From positions 25,294,350 to 25,358,349 of the forward strand of contig CM055608.1 of NCBI GenBank assembly GCA_029379385.1: a DNA stretch of 64,000 bases, read 5' to 3'. Position 1 is the stretch's first letter. The number at the start of each line of letters is the position of its first letter. Source of the DNA: Quillaja saponaria. Its lineage: Eukaryota; Streptophyta; Magnoliopsida; Fabales; Quillajaceae. The notes below the pieces were generated by a model that was given only the letters and a program-made list of their open reading frames with translations, was not told the DNA's origin and ran no database searches. This document shows, in pieces, positions 13,977 through 25,660 of the stretch. The position numbers were made by a program, and so were the translations under genes.

Positions 13977-15214
13977 AGCCGATTTATAATACTTACATCT
14001 GATATTAAAAGGTAATAGTAATTCCTTGAAGGAGTACTAATTATATACTATATATAAATACTCTATGTAAAAGAGTCTAGAAGTCCGGTCCTAACTATTC
14101 ATCTCTAATCTTAATTGTAAGTCTAAACTTAAATCTATTCTTAAATTTAATTATAATTATAATTATAATCTTAATTCTAATGACTAAAAAAAATTTATTT
14201 TTTGAAATATTAATTTTTATTCTTTCATCTTTTTAGTTCAACTTCTAACTCCTTAATTTAACATAAATAGTTATTTTAATACTGAAATGATTGTTCCCCT
14301 AATTTTTCTCTATCTTAATAGTAATAAGATTGAAAATATTTTTTATTTATATTAATAAGTTTTTAATAATAATAAAATTTAAAAATAATTAAATTATTTA
14401 TAATTTTCAAATTATCAATAATTCAACACGATATTAAACTTCTCTTTTCATATTGTTTTATTGTAGGATTGTAATTGTTTTTGTCTAGTTATGTTATTGA
14501 ATTCTAATAATCATGAACTTTAAAAATATATATTTAACAAGTTATCTACAATTTGATATCATATCAAAAATTTCATCTCACTTTGTTTTCTTACATAGAA
14601 GTCATTTAGTATCATATATGTGTTGTTCTTGATTCCTATAAAATATTATTATACTTGCATAACACGTCGATTATTTTCTTAATAGTTCACCATAAAGATA
14701 AATCCTTGATTAATTTTTAACTCTACTATTAAATAAGTTCTTTTTCTAATAGTAATTAAAAGTTTTTTTCTCATTTTGAAAATATTTTCATTTTATTTGA
14801 GGTAAGTTGTTTAGCTGAAACATTTTGAAGAAATAACAAAACAACATAATATATATGCTATTAATTGTTCTTATTTTTATTAATAAACTTAATATTTGAG
14901 AGAAGTTTTTTTCTTTAAATTAGTTAGTTTTAAGGGGAAAAAAAACATGAAGCTCTTAAATTTAAAGTAATGTTTTTGGATCATTTTGAGGAAAAACAAT
15001 AATTATATTATAACTGTTGATAGCAATGAAATATAATTTGTTTGGATATTAAATTTAACAAAATAAGTCTTGATAATATCAATGTTTAATAAATTAAATT
15101 TAAATTATTTGTGATATAAAGTGATTGGTTTTTAAGTATTAACTAAGATAGATGGAAGATAAAAGAAGGGAGATAGTTTTTCTTTTATTTTTGATACTAA
15201 ATTTAACACACGTG
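13977..15214. other. AT-rich spacer, no gene seen
   Basis: The stretch is very AT-rich, with short runs such as AATTATAATTATAATTATAA near 14148. Parts of it align with the shorter spacer at 17863-18400 in the downstream copy, for example the block around 14938-15020 with that around 18195-18290. No coding signal was found. Confidence 0.6.
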
Positions 15215-15925
15215 TAGGTGCCAAGGAGCTAGACGAAAGAATGCCGGACTTGTGCAAAGTATTACACACATGATCAATCTGATCATTCTATCTTATTATG
15301 GAGCTGAGATTGTCTTGGAAAATGAAGTCTCTGGCAATGCCTTGCAGGCTGCGCAAGCTAAAGAATTCAAATAGGAATGATCCATTATTGGTATAAAGAT
15401 AAAACTCACAAGTGGGAGTGCTACCTACTAGAAGAGAAAGGTAAGTAATTTCCAAAGGCTCAGTCTCCTTATTATGGCTGGCTTCTGTACATCTAGTATA
15501 AAGTCAAACTATTTTCCTGCTCCAACACACATTGATCAATCAATTGCTAGTCGTTTATCTGAATTCAAAATGCTAAGTGTGAAGCATGATGACTTAAAGA
15601 TAGGTACTGTTGATAGGTTGGTGATCTAATGGAGTTGCTCAGAAAATTTAATAGTAAGTATGTCATTCGTGAGACTTTGTTTAGTAAGATTTCTCTTGAA
15701 CAACTTCAATGGGTTGGAGAGTTTGGAAATGTTGCAATTCTTGGGAACATTATATGTATTCACTTTGAAGGATTAAAATCTTGATGGTTTTGAAGATTTC
15801 TTTGTAAAATGGTAAGCCTTGGATCTCAGAATACATAAAATCATAACTGAGAATGCAATCAACTTGTTCTCTAAAAAACTTTGTGAAGGATTGAAACCAA
15901 ATGAGTCCATATCACGTGTCTTCCT
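15215..15925 (+). pseudogene. Relic of an unrecognised gene, upstream copy
   Basis: This is the counterpart of 18405-19172. A first coding-like part (about 15215-15440) reads GAEIVLENEVSGNALQAAQ and then KWECYLLEEKG up to a GTAAGT-like donor at 15441. A second part starts with ATG at 15474 (MAGFCTSSIKSNYFPA). It is disrupted by a 1-bp deletion at GATAGGTTGGTGATC and an in-frame loss in the WVGG region. Its 3' part still reads ITENAINLFSKKLCEGLKP near 15842-15900, a block the downstream copy keeps only in part. I do not recognise the protein family. The two copies diverge at about 15926. Confidence 0.55.
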
Positions 15926-15946
15926 AGCTAATTACAAACGTTACGG

Positions 15947-16261
15947 CTGCACACAATACATGAAAACACCACATAAACTATCATCCAGTGTTTCTAGTAA
16001 TATTGGGATATACATCTTTAAAACTTTTATGCCTGATCATCAAGTGAAAGGGAAAAAAAAAAAAAACACAGTACATACTCATTTGAGAGCCCATTAAGAA
16101 ATTATAATGGTACCAACAATCCAGCACAGAAAATTCACGGATGAACAGCACAATACCTAACATTCACTATGGGCTATGATATTTTACCAATGTTATTCAA
16201 TCTCGAAAATCATAAACAAAAAAATAACCTGGTATCGGTCATTTAGCATGAAGATTATACT
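15947..16261 (-). pseudogene. Displaced eIF3e fragment (intron 2 to exon 2)
   Basis: The segment aligns nearly collinearly with 22719-23077 inside the real eIF3e gene. Both start with CTGCACACAATACATGAAAA and end with GAAGATTATACT. It keeps the distal part of intron 2, the splice donor and about 35 bases of exon 2 (CCTGGTATCGGTCATTTAGC), with a few small gaps. It cannot make protein. It marks the end of the duplicated unit, directly before the start of the downstream copy. Confidence 0.85.
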
Positions 16262-16500
16262 TGAAGAGAAATATCTCAAATTCAGAAAGACTCTTGCCAA
16301 CACCTCAAAACCTATATTTTTTATTGGAATGATGCAATTGAAACTAAACTTAATACTAGCCAAATAAGCATACTAAAGACATATATATATATATACTGCT
16401 GAATCATATAAAACTAGGAAATTTAAAGTTAAGTTTGTATACTATAAGGTACAACGGATAGAGTTTGAGTCTTGCTTATTCTCCCATTACTATTCTTCTC

Positions 16501-17862
16501 TTAATTCTTCTCATTGTTCTCCTCTCTTGCTTGCATTCCAGTTACTGCACTTTCACCATTGAGAGGCACAAGACTTCCTACACAAAGCTGACTCATTTCA
16601 TAGAATAATAAATTAGCACCATATATTTCAACATTTTTGGCTATCTTCCTTTTCAAATCATACCAAATAAATTTTTGGTCATCTATAACCAAGAGAATTT
16701 TGTCACGGCTCTTTGAATAAGCTACCGGCTTCAAATTATTAAAAGAATGAGTTGTTGCTTCTGGATATTTTACTGTAAACAACTTGGTCCATGACTCCTT
16801 AATCCCATATATCTTGATCACCCATACATGAGCACAACCCAGAAAGCTTCTATCAATACAAGTTAAAGAAAGACTCCCTCCTAAGACCGATAAGTTCACT
16901 CCACAATTCTCAAGATCATATCCATTGTCGGGTGGTGGCAGCTCACGACATTCCTCAGCCCCAAGATTGAAAGCAACAATAGTTAATTTATAAAGTGGAT
17001 CATTCAATTCATAGTCGGATGGGTATCAAATCCAATGCAAAACATTATTAACATGCACTGCATCTATTTTCTCATTGGCAAAAACATCATAAGGGAAGAA
17101 ATCAAGAACCCTATAACGCCACGAATCATTCTTCAAACTATAAACATGAACTTCACGTCTAATTAGTTTTTCCACTGAAGTGAGTGTCAGCACTATCCAC
17201 ACCAGTTTGTAGTCCTGATTGTTTTGGTCATATCCAAACCCATAAACATCCTCATCAAATGGAAGACCATAAGTGCCAATGGAGAAGAGACGGTCCGGCA
17301 ATGGTAACTCTGGTATTTTCTGGTACTTCCTGGTGGAAGGGTTCCACAGAATAAAAGAAGATGTTTGACAATCAACCAAAAGAAGCAATCCATTACAAGA
17401 ACCAATGACACGGGTGATCAAGACAACATCATCCTCAACATCCTTCACAGGGTTATCTAGAAATTGGACAAAATTGCAGATGGACTTATCAAATCTGTCA
17501 AAGTCAAGAGAATAGAAGCCGCCATAGCAATGTTCAAATATTGATTCGTCAATTCTAGTATTAAAAATAAGACTGAGATTGGAACTGGTTGCAATTGAAC
17601 ACTCAAGATGCAACTTGACAAAATATGGGCTATCTATTAGAGAACACCATTGTTTTGAGACACACCTCAAGGCCACAAGTGTCTTCACAGGTAGCCAACA
17701 CAATATGTGGCTCATCATGTCAACTGATAATATGTTTTTTACTCTCTGATCGAAACCCTTCCCAGGCAACACAACATGATTAAACCCTTTGAAGGGATTT
17801 GGAAATCTGGGACTTCCAAACCTAAGGTAAGGCTTATAATTGTATTTCTCGATTGATTCCAT
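16501..17862 (-). pseudogene. F-box protein pseudogene 2, one in-frame stop
   Basis: On the minus strand the ATG is at 17862 and the final TAA at 16501-16503. The frame is open through 278 codons, meets TGA at 17026-17028, and continues in the same frame to the end (about 453 codons in all). F-box domain near residues 44-86: ILSVDMMSHILCWLPVKTL then ALRCVSKQWCSLIDS. The interaction domain has GSCNGLLLLVDC, LWNPSTRKYQKIPELPLP and DVYGFGYDQNNQDYKLVWI. The stop falls in HWI-stop-YPS. The twin at 12501-13976 has GGA (Gly) there, so a single GGA-to-TGA change broke this copy. A truncated protein with the F-box and most of the domain could still be made. SCF adaptor function is inferred from the family only. 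Confidence 0.88.
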
Positions 17863-18404
17863 AGCCTATTTATAATACTTATATCTGATATTAAAAGGTA
17901 ATAGTAATTCCTTGCAGGAGTACTAATTCTAAAAGGACTATACTATATTAATAATCTAGCTCTATTCCTATTTTTAATCTTAATCCTAAGTCTAAGTTTA
18001 ACTCTAACCTAAATCTAAATCTAAGTCTGATCTTAATTCTAACCCTAACCTTAATCTACAAAATATTTTAATTTCTTAAATTACCCTTTATAAAAAATTA
18101 ATTTTATTCTTTTTAGTTCAACTTATAACTCTTAGTTTTACATAAATAGTATTTTGATAGTGATAGAATTGTTTCCCTATTTGTTCTCTATTAGGCTTTT
18201 AAATTTAAAGTAATGTTTTGGATCATTTTGAGGGGAAAAAAAATAAAATTATTTATAATTATTGATAGCAATGAAATATAATTTTTTTGTGATAATATAT
18301 TTAAATTATTTGTGATATAAAGTAATGGGTTTCTAAATATTAATTAATGAAGATAGGGGTTTTTTTCTTTTTTTTTTCTTTTTTTTTTTTGGTACTGAAT
18401 TTAA
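17863..18404. other. AT-rich spacer with CTAA-type repeats
   Basis: This is the counterpart of 13977-15214 in the other copy. Around 17985-18060 it has irregular CTAAnCT/CTAACCCTAACC-like repeats. A T-rich run follows at 18361-18391. No gene was found. Confidence 0.6.
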
Positions 18405-19172
18405 CAAACGTGTAGGTGCCAAGGAGATAGATGTAAAAATGCTGGATTTGTGCAAAGTATTACGATTGATCATACTATCTTATTATGGAGCTGGGAGTGT
18501 CTTGGGAAATGAAGTCTCTTGCAATACCTTGCAGGCTGCACAAGCAAAAGGATTCAAATGCTGGAATAGGAATTCTCACTATTGATATAAAGATAAAACT
18601 CACAAGAAGCATAAGTGGGAGTGCGGTCTACTAGAAGAGAAAGGTAAATAATTTCCAAGGGTTCAGTCTCTTGCTATTATGGCTAGCTTCTGTACATCTA
18701 GTATAAAGTCAAACTATTTTCCTGCTCTAACACAGATTGATAAATCAATTGCTAGTCGTTTATATGAATTCAATGTGCTAAGTGTGAAGCATGATGACTT
18801 AAAGTTAGGTACTGTTGAGAGGTTTGGTGATCTAACGGAGTTGTTGAGAGAATTTAACACTAAGCATGTAATTCATGAGACTTTGTTTAGTAAGATTTCT
18901 CTTGAACAACTTAAATGGGTTGGAGGGTCATTGATGGGAAATGTTGCAATTCTTGGGAACAATATATGCATTCACAGTTCAAAAGGTATCAAAAATACAG
19001 GTTTTAAGGGATTCATTGATGGTTTTGTTGAAGATTTCTTGATAAATGATAAGCCTTTGAGATCTCGGAATACATAAAATGTTAACTGGATATGCCATTA
19101 ACTTGCTCTCTGAAAAGCTTTGGGAAGGATTGGAACCAAGTGAATTTATGTGGTCTAGCACAAGTGTTTTCC
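18405..19172 (+). pseudogene. Relic or remnant gene of unrecognised family, downstream copy
   Basis: An uninterrupted 132-codon frame runs at 18679-19077 (MASFCTSSIKSNYFPALTQ, then IDKSIASRLYEFNVLSVKH, LGTVERFGDLTELLREF and GGSLMGNVAILGNNICIHSS). Upstream, 18405-18642 reads like an exon of the same gene (GNEVSCNTLQAAQAKGF, KWECGLLEEKG) ending at a GTAAAT donor. After 19077 a frame change leads to INLLSEKLWEGLEPSEF, matching the other copy's INLFSKKLCEGLKPNES. I do not recognise the family. The charged, non-repetitive sequence is gene-like rather than transposon-like. It is probably a 3' gene fragment captured before the duplication. Whether it is expressed cannot be told. Confidence 0.5.
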
Positions 19173-20104
19173 TTTGAGAGAGAAACAATGGAAAGAAGAC
19201 ACATGGGACTTGGGAGAGAGAAAACGGAGAGTGAAGAGAGAAGGATCTTTTATTTTTCTTTTTTTAAAAATAATATATGCAATCCCATAACAATATCTTA
19301 TTCGTGTATTTACCTCATCATTGATTCTTATTTTTTAATAAATTAATTTGAACTGAACATTGACGATAAGATTCAATTGAAACAATTTTGTCAATTGACT
19401 TATGAATCAAACTACAAAATTCACAAAATATAATTTAACTCTCAGTTTATAAATTATTATAAGTTAAATAATAATGTTATTAATTTAAATGAACAGCATT
19501 AAAATTATTCTTGTCTCTTATTATACAGTAAAATTATTTGGCATTAATTTTAAATTTTAAAAAAATAAATCCGTATGATATCAATATAAAAAAAATAAAT
19601 TATGTTATAAAATTTAACAAATTAGGAAAACTAAGAGTAACTTAAAAAGATTTAAACGACAAATCATCAATACAATCATAATTATACTGACACACAAGAC
19701 AAAAATGGAGTCATTCTTCAAGTTCTGGATAGCCAATACTAAACAAATTAGTGAATCGCCGTCAGCTTGAGCTTGTTCCTAGCTAGCTAAATCCTAGTTG
19801 TAAGGGGGAAGCACTCCAAATACGTACGAGCGGCCTGCAAGTCTCATTAACATACAGATAGCCACTTCGACCTTCAATTGCTGCCGAATCCAAACTTCAA
19901 CAGAGAAAAACAGAGACAGCAGCGAGACGGATGGGGATTTTGATTCAGTTTAATTGCTAAAAGATAACAAATTAAATTTGTCAACTACATAATTATCTCT
20001 AAAAAAAGTACAATCTCTAATCCGTGCTTTCGGTTCAGAACGACTAGTAAACAAAAGTGAGATAATATAGAAAATGAGAATCTTAAGTAAACCTCAGGCC
20101 AGAT
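19173..20104. other. 3' flank of eIF3e, no gene seen
   Basis: AT-rich sequence between the relic and the eIF3e stop codon. It should include the eIF3e 3' UTR on the minus strand. I see no coding region or clear transposon. Confidence 0.5.
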
Positions 20105-23100
20105 TCATCTTGTAGCCTGCGCCTGCACATGTTCTAGAACTTGACTGACTGACTTGTAAGTACGACCAGAAAGTGCCTTGGTATGGTCTATCAGCAGTTC
20201 ATACCTGGAGAGAAGGAATTTGATGATTAAGAAGCATAATGGCTAAAATGAGTAGTAAAAGTAAAATGAGTCATCCCCAATTGGGTTCGGAAAGAGTAAA
20301 ACAGGAAAACAAATACAATAATCTACCAAGTCTGCAATCACTGTCCATATACTTACACATTAGGATGATTAGGTTCCATACTAACAGTTCCTGACTTTGA
20401 ATCAATCTTGGCATCAAGCTTTGAACTCCGGATAAGATTTACAATCCATCTCTCAGCATCCTCATAATTCAAATTTAACTTCTCAGCAAGAACACTATAA
20501 TTATAAATTGGGTAACAGTTAGTCCTCAAAAACAACCATACCACTTTAATTTCCCTTATATTTTTTGATACAGCATATTTGCATAATATGTCAGCATATA
20601 GTTAGCATACTCCAAATTAAAGATTAATAAGGGTTCAAAAAAAAATTGAATTAACTAAGCTATTATATAATAAATTAGAAAGCAGATACATACCCCATGT
20701 CAATGCGTTTATGTATTCTGCAATAGGTCTCAAAGATAAACAGCCTGGCATTTTCAAGGAATTCATCCCTCAAAGGGACAGTAGAGAAGTTGCCTTCTTC
20801 AACTCGTTTACCGAGGAAGGGGTCATTCAATATTACCTGAAAAAGTTTTAGCATTATACATCTATACAAAAGAGCTACATTAAAGTAGCAAGAGTGCACA
20901 AAGAGGTAAATTTTAATTTAAAACTGATAACAGAAAAACAAAAATAATATAAATCATAAAACATATTCCGACCCCTCCCAACAAAAACACTTTCATTCTA
21001 AGTAACTAAGATTAGCTATAAGAAACTGGAATTCTACAGGAATTCTCATTTCGATTTAGCTCTATGTGGACCAACATTCTTGCCCCAACTACTATCCTCT
21101 TCAAATCAACTGAATTTTCTCATTCTTTAGCTACAGGGCGTTTGTAATTCTCTGTTATACATCGTAAAACCATCCTATCTAAATCTCACCGATCTAAACC
21201 CCTCTTCTGTAACAAGAATAATAAAACGCATGATGACATTCTGAAGAAATTCGCCAATCAAGCACTTAACTCTAATAATCTGAAAGGATATCTTTGTAAG
21301 ATAGGAACCTTACTTCTTCGCACTCCTTCATCTTCTTTTGAGCCCCATCAAAGTCATAGTTGACATACACACATGCCAAAAACTCAGTGATGGGGTCTTT
21401 GTATGAATGCTGCTCTTGCTGAATAACCTTAATAAAATCTTTGAATTGGGCCCTCCTCCTCTTATTGACAATCAATGCAGTGGCCAAGTATCGTAAAAGA
21501 TGAGGAGCAGTGGTTTGGATAGCATTCAGATACCTGTAAAAAGATAAATTCCAAACTTAGAGCTACGAGACAAAATGAGCCCAGGAAAGTGAAAGAGAAA
21601 AGTGGGCCACAATGAAAACAAACAATTGAACCATTTAAAGAGGTATCTGCAATGGAAATGATGGACATTATAATTTTTTACATGAATGAAGACAAACAAG
21701 AATAAACAAGTTCAGAAAGTCATACTTGTCCTGATTGAACAGATCAATTATCTGTGTTCTGCCATTATCATGGTTGAAAAATATGAAGAGACTCCAGTGC
21801 ATCAACCATATTCTACTTTGCACCTGATTCATAGGTGATGTAAAACTCTGCAATAACGTTCACAGGTAAGCCTACTTTTTAATACGAACCTTACAAAAAG
21901 CATGTCTCTGCTACTAAAGCAAAAGCAAAGGATAAAACCTTGGAGTCAATAATTTCTTTCAATCGATTCAGCTCTTCAAGAGAAATATCCCAATTTTGCA
22001 TCAATATCTCAGCTGCCAGCTTCCCCCATAATGCACTCAGACTCTTCTCACTGTTTGTGCACAAAGCCCTGTACTGATACAGATAGTCAGCAGCACCAGA
22101 GTAGTTTCCGCACTCAAACTGAAATTTGGCATATTGATATAATGCATCTATTTGCTCTGTACCAATCTGATAAATACTATCATCATTTCAGTAGATAATA
22201 TTTACAATTGAGAACAATGTATAAATCACAGGAAAACTTGAGGTATGATGTAAGTGCTGTTTAACAAAAAAAATGCTAACTTTAGTTCAAAACTAAGATT
22301 ATACCAAAGGTTACATCAACTAACTCAATTAAGCCTTAAATCTCAAACGAGTTGAAGTAGGCAGTAGGCAACATGAATCCTTTTAATCCATTCACATCGA
22401 TCTAAGGCATCACTTTTAGTTACACCCAAAACAATCATATTTTTCTTCAGAACTTCTCCCCATGTAATTCTTGTTCTCCCTCTTCCCCATCCACATGCAC
22501 CACCAGGTTATCTCTCCTAATTACAGCATCCACAGGCCTAAGTTGAATATATCCAAACCATTACATATATATGGAAAATTGTTTTTGCCAATAAAAAATA
22601 TAAACTAAGATTTTTCCTTAAAATATATGTATAGAGTCTATAGACCAAAGAAAATTTGTTGTCATTTAGGCAGAAGCTCCACTATCTAAAGGAAGTATAA
22701 AATTTGAAGCTCCTAGCACTGCACACAATACATGAAAACACCACATAAACTGTCATCCAGTGCTTCTAGTAATACTGGCACCATCCAATATTGGGATACA
22801 TCTTTAGAACTGTTATGTCCTGATCATCCAGTGGAAAAAAAAAAAAAAAACAAAAACAAAACAAAACAAATTACACGTACATTCGAGAGGCCACCAAGAA
22901 ATTATAATGTTACCAATAATCCAGCACAGAAAATTCACGCATGAACAGCACAGTACCTAACATTCACTGTGGGCTATGAATTTACCAATATTATTAAATC
23001 TCAAAAATCATAAACAAAAATAAATAAATAAATAAAAATAACCTGGTATCGTTCATTTAGCATCTGAAGATTATACTGCTTGTCAGCCCTCAATTCCTGT

Positions 23101-23497
23101 ACTGCAGCCGCATTCTGCAAGAAGGCGACAAGTGGAGCAGCAGCCTCCTCAAGTTTCTTGAGCTTTCCCACCACCTCTGCCCTCCTCTCCACCATGTCTA
23201 TCCCAAAAAGTCATCTATCATCAGCATACAGCATGAAAAACATCTAAAAACAGAAAGAAAAAAAGAAAAAAAAAAGATTAATTCAATACCTTGGGGAACG
23301 TCATCAGTGTGGTAGAGGTTTTTGTGGATGTCCATAGCATAGTCGACCATATTGGTCCTGTTAAGAAGCTCGATCTTTGCCTTGAGGATCTGCTCATCTG
23401 GGTAAAGCTGACGTTCTTGTAGAAATTCAAGGAGCGGGAACACCAAGTGACGATCCAGGTTCGGTGCGATTCTTGGTGTTAGATCATAGTCTGCCAT
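20105..23497 (-). CDS. TIF3E1: Eukaryotic translation initiation factor 3 subunit e (eIF3e/INT6), 8 exons
   Basis: Exons on the minus strand: 23497-23290, 23197-23043, 22166-21939, 21847-21726, 21533-21314, 20836-20694, 20494-20357, 20204-20105. All introns are GT-AG and the frame closes at 437 aa, close to the roughly 440 aa of plant eIF3e. The N-terminus reads [20 protein letters not shown] and [20 protein letters not shown]. Later parts include [34 protein letters not shown], and the C-terminal PCI region ending [20 protein letters not shown] and [10 protein letters not shown]. eIF3e is a PCI-domain subunit of the eIF3 complex that binds the 40S ribosome and initiation factors; plant eIF3e is also known to contact the COP9 signalosome. 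The start is fixed by the conserved MADYDLT. Intron 2 (22167-23042) carries an RTE-like LINE relic. Confidence 0.96.
20900..21230 (-). repeat. Possible retroelement-derived segment in eIF3e intron 5
   Basis: The piece 20970-21200 contains AGCTCTATGTGGACCAACAT and a following stretch that resemble antisense plant non-LTR element sequence seen in many dicot introns. No reading frame remains, so this is a low-confidence call. Confidence 0.25.
22310..22565 (-). mobile_element. RTE-like LINE relic in eIF3e intron 2
   Basis: Read on the minus strand it gives fragments in the pattern of the C-terminal end of plant RTE-type reverse transcriptases: a VDA-RRD-like block, then [17 protein letters not shown] and [11 protein letters not shown]. 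Stops and a lost start show it is dead. A more decayed relative lies at 30050-30250. It is in the same transcriptional sense as the host gene. Confidence 0.6.
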
Positions 23498-25660
23498 TGT
23501 TTGACAGGTAGTTGCTCTACTCAGTTCCACCTTGGTGAGGCAGCCCTAGACTCGCCGGATTGGATGCTGAAGCAAAATGGAAGCGCGAGCGAGAGCCGAG
23601 AAGGAGGGTTTAGAATTCGAGAGCATATCATGGGGTTGTAGGTTTAGCATATTGTGGTAAATATCAATTCTGCCCCTAAAACATTGTGTAATATCATTTA
23701 TTTCACAAAACTTCTACAAATATTTCTTATTTTTCCCGTTGCCCTTTTATGTACGACTGATTAATTGTCTATATTTCCAAACTAGTCCAGGCTGATTAGA
23801 CGTTTATTCTAGACCTCGGGGAGGAGAGGGGTGGAGGAGAGGGGTGGAGGAGAAGGGAATGCTGCTTGACCAGTCTTGGTAAAATAAATTATATAATTAA
23901 ATAGAGAGATAGTTGATATTTTTTCCAAACTGTTTGCATAAATAAAATATGTAAAAGATTAAATTATATAGATTTTAATATTTAATAATAATAATTTCTG
24001 AGTTAACTTATGTATATTTCGATTAAATTATCGAATGCGTTTCAAGATAAGCCTATACTGGTAGAAGTATTTCAACTAATATTATCTAGAATTTTTAGGT
24101 CACGGTTGGTTTCATAAAATCAAATAGCCTTCATGTCAAACCAGTTGGCTACGCATCCTAATTTGTGATTCTCTGTATTTTGAGTTTGTTTCACAGTCCT
24201 CCTCATATGTATGAATTGTTATTCTTTTTTATACAAAAAAGAAAAGAAAAAAAAAGTGTTTATGACACACTGTTTGCTCTTAATTTTGGTGTGATGTATG
24301 ATCCAACCATATAAATTATTATTAATATTAGATTTTGTACTTGGAAATCTCTAGGTAAAATGGAATTGAAATTGCAAAATTAATTTCAATTATCTTATAA
24401 TTAGAATTGATTAAAATAAAAATTATAATCATAATTGAATTTCAAACACTTAGTCATCATTTTTAATGAATCTTGAAGTTGGTTGTCATTATTTTTAATA
24501 GTTTTTGACCGCGGTGGTTGTCTCTGGAAGGTCCTAATGGTGATTGTTATCATTTTTGAAAAGTCTTGACAACGGGATTATCGTTTCTAGCACATCTCAT
24601 TGGTGGTGGTCATCTCTATTAGGTTTTGATGGTAATTTATATCGTCTCTGACTGGTCCCAATAACAATAATCGTTATCGCTAACGAATCACTATATGACG
24701 ATTGACAACAAGTGGATTGAATTGTCATAAGTGACAATCATGACAATTAGTGGTGGGTGATAAGGGTTGTCCGTTAGTAGTGGCCAACTATATAACAACA
24801 TACATTGCAATAAGTACATAGGTGACAATTAGTAGTAGGTGACAGGGGTTGTTAGTTAGTGGTGATTGATGATCATCATACATTGTGACAAGCACACGGA
24901 TGGATGCCCATATGTCAAATCATTTATGGTGAATAATTTAGAATTGTAATTTTTATGATATACTAATAAGAATTGACGATATTTTGTAATTGTTGAGAAT
25001 TTCAATTTTAATTTTAAAATGTACATTAAACTAAAAAAAATAAAATTGTACAATTTAATTTCTAATTCTATGAATACAAACACATCTTATTCAATTTCAA
25101 CCAAAACCGAATCAAAATTATATTTATGTTTTAAAAAAATTAATTTATATCAATTTGAGCCTTATTTGTATGGACCACAATAATATATTTATGTTTTTGA
25201 AGAAAAAACAAAAAAAAAAAGTAATTTTTAAGCATTATTTCATGGGCCATGTAATAAGAAAATTGCTAATCAGACTAAATTGGCACAAGATAACTGAATT
25301 AATCGAACCGATTCAATTAAATCAATTTGATTTAATTATCAATTTTTTGAAGGTTTAGTTTAGTCACTTGTATCTTTAAAAATTGAACCGAACCGAATTC
25401 ACCCGCACAGTAAAAAATGGTCCAAATAAATATTTCACAAACTAAGGGTACCAAAGTATCACAACTGGAGCCTTACGGGCAAGTTTTTGAGCAAGAACAT
25501 TACAATCACAAGAACCTCCTACAAACCCATAAGTCTGCATTAAGTACTAGCAAACACTTGCTCCCTTTACACAGTAACCAAAATATAGTGCTTCATAACG
25601 ACAAAGCTGAAAAACTCAAGCAATTCAACAAGTTCAACCAAAATTAAACCAAATTACATC
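23498..25660. other. Intergenic region: eIF3e promoter side and CML 3' flank
   Basis: Bases 23498-23640 hold the eIF3e 5' UTR and proximal promoter. Near 23817-23858 a purine-rich GAGGAGAGGGGTGGA unit occurs twice. The segment 24460-24900 is a degenerate minisatellite, listed separately. The rest is AT-rich with no coding signal. Confidence 0.6.
24460..24900. repeat. Degenerate minisatellite
   Basis: Related blocks recur about every 60 bp: GGTTGTCATTATTTTTAATA (24481) and GATTGTTATCATTTTTGAAA (24542). GTCTCTGGAAGGTCCTAATG has weaker relatives at 24605 and 24640. Further on TGACAATTAGTGGTGGGTGA (24741) recurs as TGACAATTAGTAGTAGGTGA (24833), followed both times by GGGTTGT and then TACATTG. 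The array is old and irregular. Confidence 0.55.

Larger units (their letters stand above)
12299..16261. repeat. Upstream copy of a large tandem duplication
   Basis: This copy runs from TCTCAAATTCAGAAAGACTC at 12299 to the eIF3e-derived stub ending at 16261. It contains F-box pseudogene 1 (minus), an AT-rich spacer, a relic of an unrecognised gene (plus) and the stub. The same order is found in 16274-23077. The counterpart of about 19173-22718 is missing here. The two copies join with about 12 bases of filler at 16262-16273. Confidence 0.8.
16274..23077. repeat. Downstream copy of the tandem duplication
   Basis: It begins at about TCTCAAATTCAGAAAGACTC (16274) like the upstream copy at 12299. 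Its order is F-box pseudogene 2, spacer, unrecognised relic and eIF3e. The distal end is placed inside eIF3e exon 2 at 23077, because the upstream copy stops matching at the equivalent base. It is about 6.8 kb long against 4.0 kb upstream. Confidence 0.7.

Noticed and set aside
17985..18060. CTAACCCTAACC-like tract as an interstitial telomere
   Set aside because: Only about two units resemble the plant telomere repeat (CCCTAAA). The rest is irregular CTAA-rich sequence also seen in the twin spacer, so chance or local slippage is more likely.
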